Of a stretch of 64,000 nucleotides of DNA, positions 40,040-52,200 are shown piece by piece; positions within the stretch are counted from its first letter, which is position 1, and each line of letters starts with the position of its first letter. Position numbers and translations under genes: made by a program. The notes under the pieces are model-generated. The model had not been told where the DNA came from. It searched no databases and saw only the letters and a list, made by a program, of their open reading frames with translations. The stretch spans positions 16,909,720 to 16,973,719 of the forward strand of contig OZ038438.1 of NCBI GenBank assembly GCA_964036275.1. The letters run 5' to 3'. The DNA comes from Litoditis marina. Its lineage: Eukaryota; Nematoda; Chromadorea; Rhabditida; Rhabditidae.

Positions 40040-40479
40040 ATGAACATCAACAGCTTCCTCATTTACATTACGGTTCCAAACAGTTTGAGCCACATACTAG
40101 CTCGAAACAAACTCAGACGATTGAACTTCCGGGTAAGAAATCATTTGTGTGGAAGTGTGTTATCTGCATGTTGATTATGATTAATACTATGACTATATTA
40201 TTCTCATTATTATTATTATACCATTTTGATTTTCATTATTTTCATCATTACACCTCATTGTTTACAATAGTATTTACTAAAAAAGTTCTAAACTTGAATT
40301 TTTCAATTCAGTTTTTTATTTTTCAAAAGTTCAATGTTAACATCAACGGAATTCGGAAGTTTCAAAACGGACTTGAAATCCGGAAACTAGACCGACATCT
40401 ACCACTGGACCCCAGTTGTGAACCCAGTGAGATTGCTGATGTCATTTGGCGACCGAAGAGTTCGATCGGTCATGATTAG
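40040..40479 (+). CDS. Possible two-exon small gene, product unknown
   Basis: Exon 40040-40132 starts with ATG 21 nt after a CGTTTTCAG acceptor that could take a spliced leader, and ends at a GTAAGA donor. Exon 40312-40479 follows a CAATTCAG acceptor, joins in phase and ends in TAG, giving 86 residues. The second half is hydrophilic (RKLDRHLPLDPSCEPSEIAD). No family is recognised. An antisense frame covers the second exon, so this may be chance. Confidence 0.37.
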
Positions 40480-40737
40480 TTGGTCGACGCATCGCTGTAC
40501 AGGCGAAGAAACCTGTCGCTGCACGGCTATCTTTATTGAGTAGAGATGTTTTATCATTTTCTTCTCAACCTTCAACACACGCAACCCATTTCTCAACTTT
40601 TCCAATTAACTCTTCTTCGCAACCAATAGTTTTTATCATCCAAAATATTGAGGAAAATTAGTTTAAAAAAAACATCTTAACACTTGGACAGGTCACTAAA
40701 AGTCAAAGTGTTCCTTGTTATCGAAATGAATTGACAT

Positions 40738-41268
40738 ATTCATGAAAAAGTGGGGGCCCAACGAATGTAAGATTTGTCTTCTGCTGTGCGCCCCTTAGAC
40801 AACTACTCTCAAATGGAACAGCTACTGCTACAAAAACCGAAAAATACTAATATACTCAAGTATAACTGTTCATTACAAACATACAAAAGTCGTAAAATAT
40901 TTTCTCAAACCTGTAAACTAGAATCTACAAGTCACAGCTGCGAAAGAGAGAACAACTTTTGAATAATATGACAAACGTTATAGCACCTAGAATTGAAGTA
41001 ATGACAAAAAATGCCAACCATTGTGTACAAAACCAGGAACTCTATAATTGAGTAGGTTGAGTTAACATCTGTGATTTGTAGATTCTAGTTTACAGGTTTG
41101 AGAAAATATTTTACGACTTTTGTATGTTTGTAATGAACAGTTATACTTGAGTATATTAGTATTTTTCGGTTTTTGTAGCAGTAGCTGTTCCATTTGAGAG
41201 TAGTTGTCTAAGGGGCGCACAGCAGAAGACAAATCTTACATTCGTTGGGCCCCCACTTTTTCATGAAT
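40738..41268. repeat. 193-bp inverted repeat with 144-nt loop
   Basis: The left arm 40738-40930 and right arm 41075-41268 are reverse complements with almost no mismatch by eye. The arms begin ATTCATGAAAAAGTGGGGGC. The loop is AT-rich and non-coding. The near identity suggests a recent foldback element or local inversion-duplication. Confidence 0.9.
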
Positions 41269-41274
41269 TTTTCT

Positions 41275-41965
41275 CTTTTTGTATACATGCCGTAGGTATG
41301 TGGTTTGATCTGTACGGTGCAGATAAAATTGTTTTCTTGATGAACCACTTGTCAAGTATTACCATCATTCGGAAAAAAAATATGACGTCAACATTGCAGT
41401 TCTAGAAACTTACTTCATCTGCCCTTCAGAATCATAGAATACGTCATGTTTGAATGAAGTTTCATCGTGAATTGACCATTTTTAAGAAACTTCCAGCATT
41501 CGAAAACATATTTCACGTCAATTTTTTTTAAAAGTTGACGTCATCTGGCCTTCTGAATTCCAGAATAAGTCATATTTAGATGAAGTTTTATCGTTAATAT
41601 ACCATTTTTAAGATATTTTCAGCATTTGAAAATATATGTGACGTCAACTTTGCACTTTTCAAAAATGACGTCATCTGGTCTCCAGAATCCCAGAATACGT
41701 CACTCTTAGATTGAGTTTCACCGTTAATTGACCCTTTCTAAGACATTTTCAGCATTTGAAAATATATGTGACGTCAACTTTGCACTTTTCAAAAATGACG
41801 TCATCTGGTCTCCAGAATCCCAGAATACGTCACTCGTAGATTGAGTTTCACCGTTAATTGACCCTTTCTAAGATATTACCATCATTTGAAAATATATGTG
41901 ACGTCAACTTTGCACTTTTCAAAAATGACGTCATCCGAGCTCCAGAATCCTCGATGACGTCATCA
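41275..41965. repeat. 130-bp tandem repeat array with TGACGTCA palindromes
   Basis: The unit length is 130 bp: the AAAATGACGTCATC segment recurs at about 41531, 41661, 41791 and 41921, and a diverged unit precedes these. The last three units are nearly identical. Each unit holds two perfect or near-perfect TGACGTCA sites (bZIP/CREB-type palindromes), about 24 nt apart across the unit border. The array abuts the 193-bp inverted repeat. Confidence 0.9.
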
Positions 41966-42109
41966 GTAGGAGACTTACATCTAAATCGATGTCAGTTCAT
42001 GTCGTGGTATCATACTTCAAATTTTACTTGAATTGCTTAGGACTGAGCTGAGTTATAACGCAATTTGATTTACCCCGACAGAGAGGGCGAGAGAGTGCAC
42101 GAAATGAAG

Positions 42110-42540
42110 AGACGCAGAGACATTTTCAAAGACCTATAACTTGATGAAAAAAAATTTTTTCGAAAAAAAGTTTGTGCCCCCAAAGTTTGAGTGGGATATC
42201 TATCGTGTCCCAAATTTTCAGTCAAATCGGTTCACACATAAAAATTTCCCAGGAGTGCGCACCAACACAGACAGAAAGACACACAGATACACGACGGAAG
42301 TTGGCGGTCTGCATGAAGCGCATAACGTCATAACTCGGCTCAAACTCAATCAATTTCGTTCAAATTTCGAACATAGCTTGTAAATGTGCCATAGAAAATC
42401 AGCAAATCATAAAAAGTTCTGATTTGCACAATTGGACCTTTTTGAGAGTGAACTAAAAAAATTAAAGCGCGCATTAGCCGGACCAAAGACAAATCTCGCA
42501 CAGCGCTTCGCGCTGCGCGCGATTTTTACCCACCGTATAC
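42110..42540. repeat. Dispersed repeat ending in a GCGCAGCGCGAAGCGCTGCGC-type hairpin
   Basis: This non-coding block contains a phrase rich in ACACAGACAGAAAGACACAC and ends near 42496-42526 with a GC-rich imperfect palindrome (AGCGCTTCGCGCTGCGCGCGAT). The same GC-rich motif occurs in reverse complement at 45817-45848. It resembles a dispersed nematode repeat, but the class cannot be fixed without a library search. Confidence 0.55.
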
Positions 42541-43730
42541 ACGCAGCTCAACGAGTTTCGTAATGTTTAATACTGTTTTACTATGACTACGCACTTTCAA
42601 TTGGTCGCTCAATCATTCGCTTGTTGAGATTCAGTACATTTGTGAAATCTTGGTGATTAGCAATCGAGGAAAATACAAACTATACCAATTCATCGAACAA
42701 TCTCATCACTTGAATTATAGTGAGAGAAGTTTGATTTGGCTCCGCGACTTCTCTTTCAAATCAGAAATCACTTTTAGAGAATGGTTTTAGAGATTATTTA
42801 TCTGTGCAAAACCTGACTCATAACGAATTAACTCTTTGGGTGGATTTTGTATTTTACAGCGCACCAAATGTATACAATAAGTTACGATAGTTTTCTTTGT
42901 TACATTCGTTACATAAGTTACATTCATCCACTATGCTCTATCAGTTTGCAGCCGGAGCACACAATTTCACTGCGTCACAATTTTAATTTCACTGTTTTTG
43001 ACCACACCTAGTCAACTTATTTTATGTTGTAATCAATCAGAACTATTTTTACACGATGTTATCATCAGAAATTTTTCACTAGGAATTTTCTGATTTTCAA
43101 TTTTGTATTGATGTCACATGTTTATCTTTCTAATGAATTATTACAGATTACGAGGGATTTGTAATAATCTGAAAGCCCAACCTGTTTACCATCGCGCTCT
43201 CCACACGGTCTGGTTGGTGTTAAACCGCAGACATTCGCTGAAGTTGAACGTGATTTCCCCCAAAGGTATCATTGCACCAGTACTTTGATGTCTTTCAGTT
43301 AGAACATATCTCATGTCTGCTACTGGAACCATCTAGACCTAACGAATATTGATTTTGTGTATGAACCTATGTATGCTTCCTTTTCATCTCTGTTGTCACG
43401 TGACGCTCGTTTCATTGAGAAGGGATGATAACTGCAGAAACGCTGTTTTGTTCACAGTTTCAAGTTCAAACCTATTAATAGCGTGAGCCATAGTTTTCTT
43501 CATCGACACGAAATTTATTTCGTTCTAATTTTGAGTGTGGGAAGAATCCTATTGAAAGAAACTTCACGACACTGTGTCCCTAAACGTTTAAAAAGTCTCA
43601 AAAATACACGTGCGAGGTTTCCGCATATTCAATTGCCATACTGTTCTAAAAGTGATCGTCAGCGAATTGAAGGAGAACTTGAAAGACGTTCCCTATTGTT
43701 TTACCACTGCAAATTCTAATTGTTTGACAG
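42541..43730. other. Gap with one exon-like block
   Basis: 43147-43265 is a 39-codon open block between TTACAG and GTATCA, open in one frame only (contains YHRALHTVWLVLNRRH). It could be an upstream exon of the gene at 43731-47874, but the phases do not connect directly. Confidence 0.35.
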
Positions 43731-46700
43731 ACTACTGAAGTTCATCCCCATTATGTTGGGCGCAAAACACGTTGCAGTTTGTCAGCAAATGATACTAGAA
43801 CATTATTTCAGTTCCCTGCTAACAATGGATGTGGAACCTTTCACTCTCCGACGAAATAACTCGTTGAAATCTTTTGTTTACGTGAGTATGATTACGTGTT
43901 TACGTGAAAATGATGCTCTTCTGACTGCTAATTGGGTGCAGGAAGCGCAGTCAAACTACATACCCATTCTCATTGTAGTTATGATTTGTAAAATGTCAAA
44001 AGTTTGTTTTACCTCTATTCTTGCTATTGATCAACGAGCGAACCACAATTTTACGATTATGAAAAACTGCAAACATTCACGCTCGTAATGCTGAAACTTC
44101 TCTTTGTACAAAACAATTGAAATTGAGTAAAGACTAAATATTCAAATATTTTACAAAAAAGCATATCAAGTTTCGGAGATCTACGGGTTGGAATTTTTCC
44201 GCATTTTCAAGACTGAGTAATTATATCGAAGGTATCATATTCAACTTGTCCATTGACTACGTCGTGAGCCAGTCCAACTTGTGGATTACAGAGAAGCTTG
44301 AGAATACCTCGCAAGAAAAAACCCCCCGAAAAACTTGACGAGGTGAAAGAGGAAGAAGAAAAGGTTTTCATCATAGAACAGGTACTTAAATGTCATTTCA
44401 TGTGAACGTTTTCTCTACATTTTAACAACCGAATGAGTTACATACCGCCAGCAAACATTCGTTTTTCTTGAATTAAAAAACTGCAAGTCAAAAAAGCAAA
44501 ATTACTGTTTGATCGTTTGTACTCTATCAGATCGTTGATAGAATGTATGTTTATACATGTATGTTGAGGATTCGACGTGCGTACTGAAGTATTTTGTTCG
44601 TTTCTGCAGGTAGAAAGTCGCAACCTAGTGATACATAGGAGAAGAAGCACAAGAGAAGACTTTCGCAGTGTGTTCGATAAGGTTGAAAACGTCGTCGGAC
44701 CATGCAATCTCATCCAATTCTTTCTCTCAGAGGGAAAACCTTATGATAAAGAATGTCCGCTGATGAGCTTCGAGAGAAAAATGAGGTGAGAAATCTTCCA
44801 GTACAGTACCCTTATATTGTATCTCTCGGGTGTTACCCGAAACAAGTTAGCTACATTCGAGATAATATTGTCGATTCGACTATGCAATGCGCATTTCTCG
44901 AACATGTCATCCTCACAACTCAGAACTCATGAAGGTCAAAATAGTTTGCAAATTATGATTACTAGGGTAGATCCTGATGGCTGCAAGCCAGTTACGCCCA
45001 GTTTCGGCGTAATCGTGCATGTCTAGCAGCCGTAGTGTACGGGGGCAGAGCATGTGAAGGTTTTCCCAGGGCCCAGAAGCACCGCATATTAACACTTTCA
45101 GTATATTGACTTTGTGAAATAGGTTTTGTCAATCTGGTAGCAGTTTTCTATCACTCTTAATAGATGGGATAACTACAACTAGCTGTCGACGTTTTTGTGT
45201 TGGTTGCAGGAGCCACTTCCATTTTGGGGCAGGTCACTATGCCAAAGAGCAGTTGTTCTGTCCTGAGCAAGCCAGTCAGATTGAACTACATTTCCAGTCG
45301 GCCACCAACGAAGAAGTTGTGCTCAGGGTTTGTGCAAGCTCATTAAGTTTTATTAGTACAATAAGTTACTTCAAAATAAACTTGAATAAGGTGGATTTTA
45401 TATTAGTTTCCGTTCCACCCACAATATTCAATCCTCTTTCATAGGTCTCGACCTTTATGTTGTCCATACAGTTAGTATTAGTAATAACGATAAATAAGTG
45501 AGTGAGTTATTTTTATAAACTTATGATAAGTTTTCCTATGATGGAGTCTCGAGAAGCGCCACCAAAGCCACCGATTTTTGGATGATTGTTCTTGATGACT
45601 TAATTTTTCGTTATTTTTGCAGGTGGGTCTTATATATAGTGATTTAGGTCACAGCACCAAACGGAGAGTCCAGCAGTCTCATAAGACCAACGCGAAAGGA
45701 TTATGTATGCTTCAATCCTAGCAAAGTAAGTAGTATACCATTACACATGAATCAGTATTCCCTCAGATCGCTCTATGAAAGCAAGAACGGTTGAATCGCA
45801 TGTGTTTCCGTACCAGTATCGCGCGCAGCGCGAAGCGCTGCGCAGATTAGTTTTTGATCACAACATTGCGGAATATAGTTAGAAACAGCAGAGTTATGTG
45901 TAAATCTGAAATCTTGGACCAATCGGTTAAAAATGAGTCATTTTATCGCCTTGGAAACATTGCATTTAGCTGCTTTGACAATCACTTCTAGATGTGCGGA
46001 GTGTGCGCAGTGAGCTGTTGTTCCGCCTTTTGGTGGTTTGAATAGATCAAAATATATTGGAAAAACAATTGTGTTAATCCGTAGAGATCCTGACTACATA
46101 AAAAGGTTAATCGAACAAAAACAAAAATGCTGTCCGTGAAAGGATTCGAACCCTCGGCCTACTGAACTGTAGTGCGCTGCTCTGCCGACTGAGCCAAATC
46201 GTCACGAAGGAAGAAAAAATGGACGGCGCCACACGTGCGCTGCCCGAAATCAAGGATTGATCACGGTTTCTGAGAGAATGCTTACTAACCAGAGTTCTAA
46301 CGCAGTTTATGTTCTGCAAATCAACTTAGTATTCATTGTTACGTTCAAAAAAGTTTAATAATAATTGATTAGATGTTCATTATTTCCTATCTATTGATTC
46401 ATTATTTCCTTCAGAAATATAGAAAATGAGGACAATTTGTATAAAAAAACGATGTAAAGTGAGAGACGATTAGCTTTTGAGATTGAACTGCATGGAATAT
46501 AGAAAAGGAGGACAATAACTCAAGAGGGAAATAAAAAATCTAATCTCGCAATTTTCATGATCATCCTGACAGACTGATTCAAAAAATATATGCTAAATCT
46601 TTTAGAAAAGTCCGCTTACACTAAAAACGTATCTGAAACAAAAATCAGCTATACTGTCAGTCTATCGCACAGTCACGTGAAACATGTTAAACACAGCAGA

Positions 46701-47874
46701 ACTCGGAAACGTGAAACGACAAAGTGCACACTTAGGCTATTAGAATGCTAACTTTACATGAATATTCAAGAAACTTATAGTGTACTCTGTTCTGTTATCA
46801 TTTTTGAATCAATGGTGATAATCATATTAGGACGTTTCATCTAATTGTTTGCTGCAAGGTTTTTTTTCACTGAAAAACAAAATGTTTTTGACCCATGAAA
46901 ATTGCGAGATTAGATTTTTTATTTCCCTCTTGAGTTATTGTCCTCCTTTTCTATATTCCATGCAGTTCAATCTCAAAAGCTAATCGTCTCTCACTTTACA
47001 TCGTTTTTTTATACAAATCAAATTAGTAGCCATAAATTTCCTCTGAATGACGAAACATGAAGTAGAAGGTCAGTCTTGCTGACATTTCTTCAGCACGATA
47101 AACCCGTGAATAGCTGAGAAACATCATCAGTCGTGCACTTTACAAATGCATTTCTCACGTTCAACGTGACTGTGCACGTGAACAGCATGCTACGTGAACT
47201 TGTCGTATTGTTCAGGTCGGTTGTGGTCATGGCACCTGGGTGGTAGACGTGGCCGTGCGACAAGGATGTCGATTCAAGCATGTTCATCGAAGACAACTTC
47301 TACTCAACGGACAAGGTAGACCTAAATATTCCGGCCTTTTCATTTAAACCTGCGTCTCCTACAAACATGTGCTATTTCTTTCTATCAAATCCGGCTGGGT
47401 TACAATTATCGCAAAACAGTGAGTAAAGTGAGAGACGCAGGGTGGGATGGAAATTCGGGGGTGTTCTATAGGGGTTGTCAAATTCATAATTTTCTGTCTC
47501 TTGCCGGGAGCGAGCAAAAGTTTCGTAGCCAAGCGCTAACCATGGCGCTACAGGAACGCATAACGTGCGATCTTTGGAATCGAAGACATGTGTCTGTACA
47601 CAGCGGAAATTGAGACATACAGTGCCCTTCCGCCTTCCCGTTGGCGACGACTATAGCATACGGTACTATGGTGTGGCGGAAGACAATTGCTGCAAATTCA
47701 AAAGCTATAAAGGATTTCTAAGCGATTGATTATATGATTGTGTAAGTGTAAGTGTTGTAACCAAACACCAGTTCCTTCACAGTGAAGGCATGAGCACATA
47801 CAACTTGAGAAAAAACATTGTAACAAGTTGTGTTTCATTCCACTAACCAGTTGTGTTCAGCTTTTCGGTATTAA
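43731..47874 (+). CDS. Unrecognised multi-exon gene
   Basis: Seven blocks join with matching phases and good borders: 43731-43881, 44610-44785, 45210-45327, 45648-45725, 47216-47315 and the short last exon 47861-47874 (TAA), with an earlier exon still missing. Together they give about 225 residues. The product has scattered cysteines (AVCQQM, GPCNL, KECPLM, QLFCPEQ, YVCFNP, VGCGHGTW, QGCRF), suggesting an extracellular or zinc-binding fold, but no signal peptide or membrane segment was found and I do not recognise a family. Phase agreement over five introns argues against chance. Intron 45726-47215 carries a tRNA-like element and a 125-bp inverted repeat. (Six blocks are listed; the missing 5' block would be the seventh.). 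Confidence 0.5.
45817..45848. repeat. GC-rich hairpin motif, second copy
   Basis: GCGCAGCGCGAAGCGCTGCGC is itself an imperfect palindrome and is the reverse complement of the motif at 42496-42526, inside an AT-rich intron. Confidence 0.6.
46131..46203 (-). pseudogene. tRNA-derived sequence (pseudo-tRNA or SINE head)
   Basis: On the minus strand an A box (TTGGCTCAGTCGG), a D-arm closing GAGC and a B box (GGGTTCGAATCC) are correctly spaced. The acceptor-stem halves do not pair and the anticodon stem is irregular, so a working tRNA is unlikely. It could be the promoter head of a SINE. Confidence 0.5.
46435..47018. repeat. 125-bp perfect inverted repeat with repeat-filled loop
   Basis: Arms 46435-46559 and 46894-47018 are exact reverse complements by eye. 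The 334-nt loop contains a family C repeat in reverse orientation (46645-46765). It lies inside an intron of the unrecognised plus-strand gene. Confidence 0.9.
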
Positions 47875-49281
47875 GCGCACACACACAACGCGAGATAAAG
47901 CGAAATCATGGAAAACGCTACCATTACAACATGTTTCAGGAGTCTTGATGTACCATGTAGATCCAGACTACAAACTACGACAAGTAGATCGTCTTTGGTT
48001 GGGATTTCGATAGTTTCCCAGGGTGCGAGCTACTCGTGATAATATTTATGATATATTAACTGTGCTCATTGTTTATGTTACTCACCATCATCCAATATTG
48101 TTTGCAATAGAACACCAGTCTCTGTACAGTAGATGAGTTTATGTGATGACTACAGATTCGTTTAGAATTCCCATTCCCAAATGCTTAGATCAAACTATGA
48201 GCTTTACCGTGAATTCACCCCGGTACACAGTACCCTACGAGTAAGTGAAACGGTTTAACATGTTTCTCGGTTAAAATAAACTGCTTTTCAACAAATCATT
48301 GCAATTTGCTCTTGCGAATAGAATGATGTCTCCATTCTTGCGACTCACGTGATAGGCGACTACTCGCGACCATTTCAACTGACCAGCTTATGATCGGTTT
48401 CACGTAATCTGGACAACATCCTGCAGATGGTAGCGTTTGCAGAACGCATTACAACGATATTTTTAGCACTGCATTTGGGCCATTCTCCATCGAACTGGTT
48501 CTTGGTATTCTTGGAAGTAACCTACAAGTAAATTCGGTTATCGTTAAAACTAACTGTAAAAACAAATTTTAGTATTAGTTGATGGGCCGGTTTTTCATTT
48601 CAGGTGTTTCATTTTCGTCAACGGGTTACATACTCAGGTAATCTAGAAAAGGGGCTGTTGAACTACCAAAAAAAAACGGTTATCTAATGAACCAACCTTG
48701 CGTCCCCTACTATAACACAAGAATCGGGAAAACCGTTAGTAATTAAAACGCGTGCAATCGTTGCATGAGAAGTTTCCAAAACCTAGAGAGTGATAGAGGT
48801 GCAAACAGAGGCATTCAGTATTCTTCGTGGGCTATTTCAGATTAATTGCAGTTAGCACCACACTTCAATGGTGATGAATTTTGCGTTGTAGTTTGATATT
48901 GTGAAAAAACAGAAACCGAAAAAGGTTCCATCCCACAGCACCGCACCAGTTACACATTGAGGTATTAACAATTAATGAACACAGAACAAAAATAATTTCA
49001 CTTGACATTGAATGTACAACGAAGAATACAGAGCATGGTTTACCGAAAAGAACAAACTTACAGGCAGCTGCAATTTCTTGCTCACCATTATGCTATTATG
49101 CATTCAAAAACACCGTCTATGAACATATGACACCCGCTACAAATGCGTTTGATTTCAAGTTACTAGTAGTAATGCTTGGAAATGAACAGATCATGTATTA
49201 TCAATGATAAGTAACAGAGAGGATCGAGGATCTAATAGAAAATGATCAATTCTCAAATAATTTAAAAAAGACAATTCCACT
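47875..49281. other. Intergenic between convergent genes
   Basis: No gene seen. The frame at 47828-48013 reads past the proposed TAA of the upstream gene in another phase and was not adopted. Confidence 0.5.
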
Positions 49282-52200
49282 CTATTGCCCATTTGAATAT
49301 TGTTTCTGATGCCACCTCTGAATAGCTTTCCATCGCAAACCAGCCCTGCGAAAATAGAGCATTGAGAAATGGTCGGAACGATTCAATAACTAGAAAAATA
49401 TTTGAGCAACTAACGTGAATCAGGTTGGAGAATTGACGGTTTTGGATTCAGGTGAAACAAGAAACTCCCTCGCTTCGAACTCATATAGAATACAAAATAA
49501 ACTCACTTTCGCTTATTTTCCGCAGAGGGTTTGGTTCTCTTAGGCTTCTTGGTTGACGCTATTTCCTTTTCGAACCCTTTCAACGACGTAACCCCTTTCA
49601 TCTGGAGCTCGCGGAGCTTCGTGATTCTTTCCTTCAGCGTTTCGAATCCTGAACAAATCAGTACTTGACACATTTCGAATGATAAGCGTGCTGCTATAAT
49701 GAACTAAGATGGGCTTCTATAATGAACTAAGATAATACTGTATATGCTTTTAGAACGACCTGCATAAGAAACTATTTGTATTGAAATATTGAACAAAGAA
49801 TAATGACTACATGGCAGAGAGGTACGTGGGATTCTGGCATTCAGGCATGTTTTTATTCAAAGATAAATGCGGCCCAATTATAAGGTTTTTACCAACTTTA
49901 AAGTGATAAAACACCAACTTACAGACTTTGTTGATTGGATTGGTAGGCGGAACCTGCACTTTCGAAAAAGTGCTACCCATATTCTAAGAACTACTTACGT
50001 TCGTGATGATCCGTCAACTTCTGCAGTTCGTCCTTTGTCAGTGTTTGCTGGCACCTGGCTAGAATCTTTTCTTGCGGAGTTCGATCGTCCAGGATGGCAC
50101 TAGCTGGGCGTTTCTCGAGAGTCATGGTCTGAAAAGATCAGCACGTTATACGCCTAGTCTGCTCATCGTCTTATGATATGTTTACACTCAAAACAAGCAA
50201 GTTCTAAAAACCACAAGAGGTTTGAAGTACTGTCGAGACCGTTCGTTGACAACAACTCCAGCTTAGTTTGGGTCAGTTGGAGGGGTTCGAACAAAACTGT
50301 CCCTATGCGACAAAACTTATTATTTGTGAACGATAGTGTAACCGATTCAGGTATGGACTGGTCGAGGAGAGAGAAGTCATGGCTACGAGCGACTGGGAAC
50401 CGCTGGTCAGTATTCCCAACAGGTTCACCAGCTGTCCTGTACCATTCAAATAGGATTCTCGCATATCACTGCTTCTATCATCTATGTCTTGAACATACGA
50501 TTTTCACCATGAAGTCGTCTCTAACAGAGTGAATAACAAGGAGCTGAGTTAACACAGTCTGTGATATGTATGATGATCACCGCTTCGAAACGAAGCGAAG
50601 TGAAAGAATAACTATGTAAATATGATAGTGAAAGAAAAAATACAAAATATAAAAATGATGAAAACAAAGCAACTAGCCTTCATAAACTCGAAGAATTCGG
50701 GGATTTTTTCGTGCTCCATTATTGCGTTTCTTCTTGCGGCTCGAGCCGCCAGGGTTCGCTCGTAACTGAAATATACGAAACCTACCTCTTGCGTAAAAGA
50801 AAACTTTCAGTTTTTGATTAACGTCGCTGGAAAGGACGAGTTGTTCCGTAATCGAAAAGTTCTCATGAACACAGTAGAACCAGTTTTAAATAAAGTTGTA
50901 TTGTACTTGAATTTTGTTTCGGTGGGAACTAATAAAACGTGGAATGAATCTTAACTTCGAATGGTGTGAATTCTATACACACAGATGGAAGATGAGTATC
51001 GTCAACCGAAATCTCGACTAGCTTCATATTGTTGTCTATTCATGTGAAACTATTGTTCGTCATGAAGTCGTTGGCTTGGAATAAGGTCACATGACTAGTA
51101 GTTGATTGAAGTAGTAAATAGTTCTTAAATGAGAGTGAAATACTTACTTCTGAACTCTGGCGAATTTGATGTGATTTTCAACGTTGATGGCCTTGTCGTT
51201 TACATCGGGGAGAGTGATGTTCAATCGACTGATCAACGTCTCAGCCTCATTGAAAGACTCCTGAAAAATACAACTATTAGAAAGACGTACACCTGTTGTC
51301 ATACTTCCAGGCCTATAATGAGAGACAGAGGCGCCAACTTGCAAACTGTGCTCAATGATCCTCGATGCAATCCTCAAAAGCCTCAAAGCAGGTTGTCTAT
51401 TGTGATCACAATTCAAACTCGTTCGCGCGAAAATTTGGTGGACCGTACTAGAAAAGATAGTTGTGAGAGGATTACACTTCCTTCGAGAATAATTGAAATC
51501 TACATAAGCGCAGTGAACTTAACTAATTGAAACTTCACTGATCTTTACTGCACTGATCAAAAACAATAATGAATCAGAGCACAAACGTACCATTTCGAAC
51601 TCGTCCCTATCCGCATTATATCCCAAGAGGGTGAGATCATCTTGACGTAGCTTCGGTCTTTCTTCTCTCGGTCTGGCATGATCCATGCATAGACGGGCAC
51701 CTTCACTGCGAAGATCTTTGATCATGGCCTTTGGAATTATTTTGTCCAGCTGAAAACAATTAAAACTCAGTTACTCGGGTGGAGTTTTTGCTACACATAA
51801 TTCGCAATAACGAACTTGAGAACCTTGAAATGAATAACGAACAGCTCAATAATGAAACAGTGATAGCCAAAAAAATACCTGGTTCAACTGCTCCTCTCGT
51901 TTTCGTCCTTTGGAAGCCATTCGTCTCTCAAACGCCTCGAGACGACGCATTTTCTTACTTTTCCACATACACTTTCTCTTCTTCCTAGTCGCAGACTTCG
52001 CTACCGTGCTACCCGTTTTCGCTTTGCTTGTGGAACAACCCTTGGAGGATACGACTTCTGATTCGCTACTTGAATCAGGATCCTGAAACACAAACGATAA
52101 ATACTCCTCCACAAACTGAGACATGCGAAACTTGTATAGCAACTTAGCAACAGAAATTATAGTGCAATCATGGCGTTTCTTTGGAAATTGAATTCCAAAG

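Noticed and set aside
41275..41965. CRISPR-like regular repeats
   Set aside because: The 130-bp unit is contiguous with no unique spacers, and the genome is nuclear and eukaryotic.
43483..43719. Open plus-strand frame after a TTCACAG acceptor
   Set aside because: Its entry phase does not match the exon-like block before it, and it ends in a stop with no link to the following exons.
46131..46203. Functional tRNA gene
   Set aside because: A and B boxes are present, but the acceptor stem does not pair and the anticodon arm is irregular.
47828..48013. 61-codon terminal exon after a good acceptor
   Set aside because: It needs phase 0, whereas the preceding exon leaves phase 1; the joined frame stops at 47872 instead.
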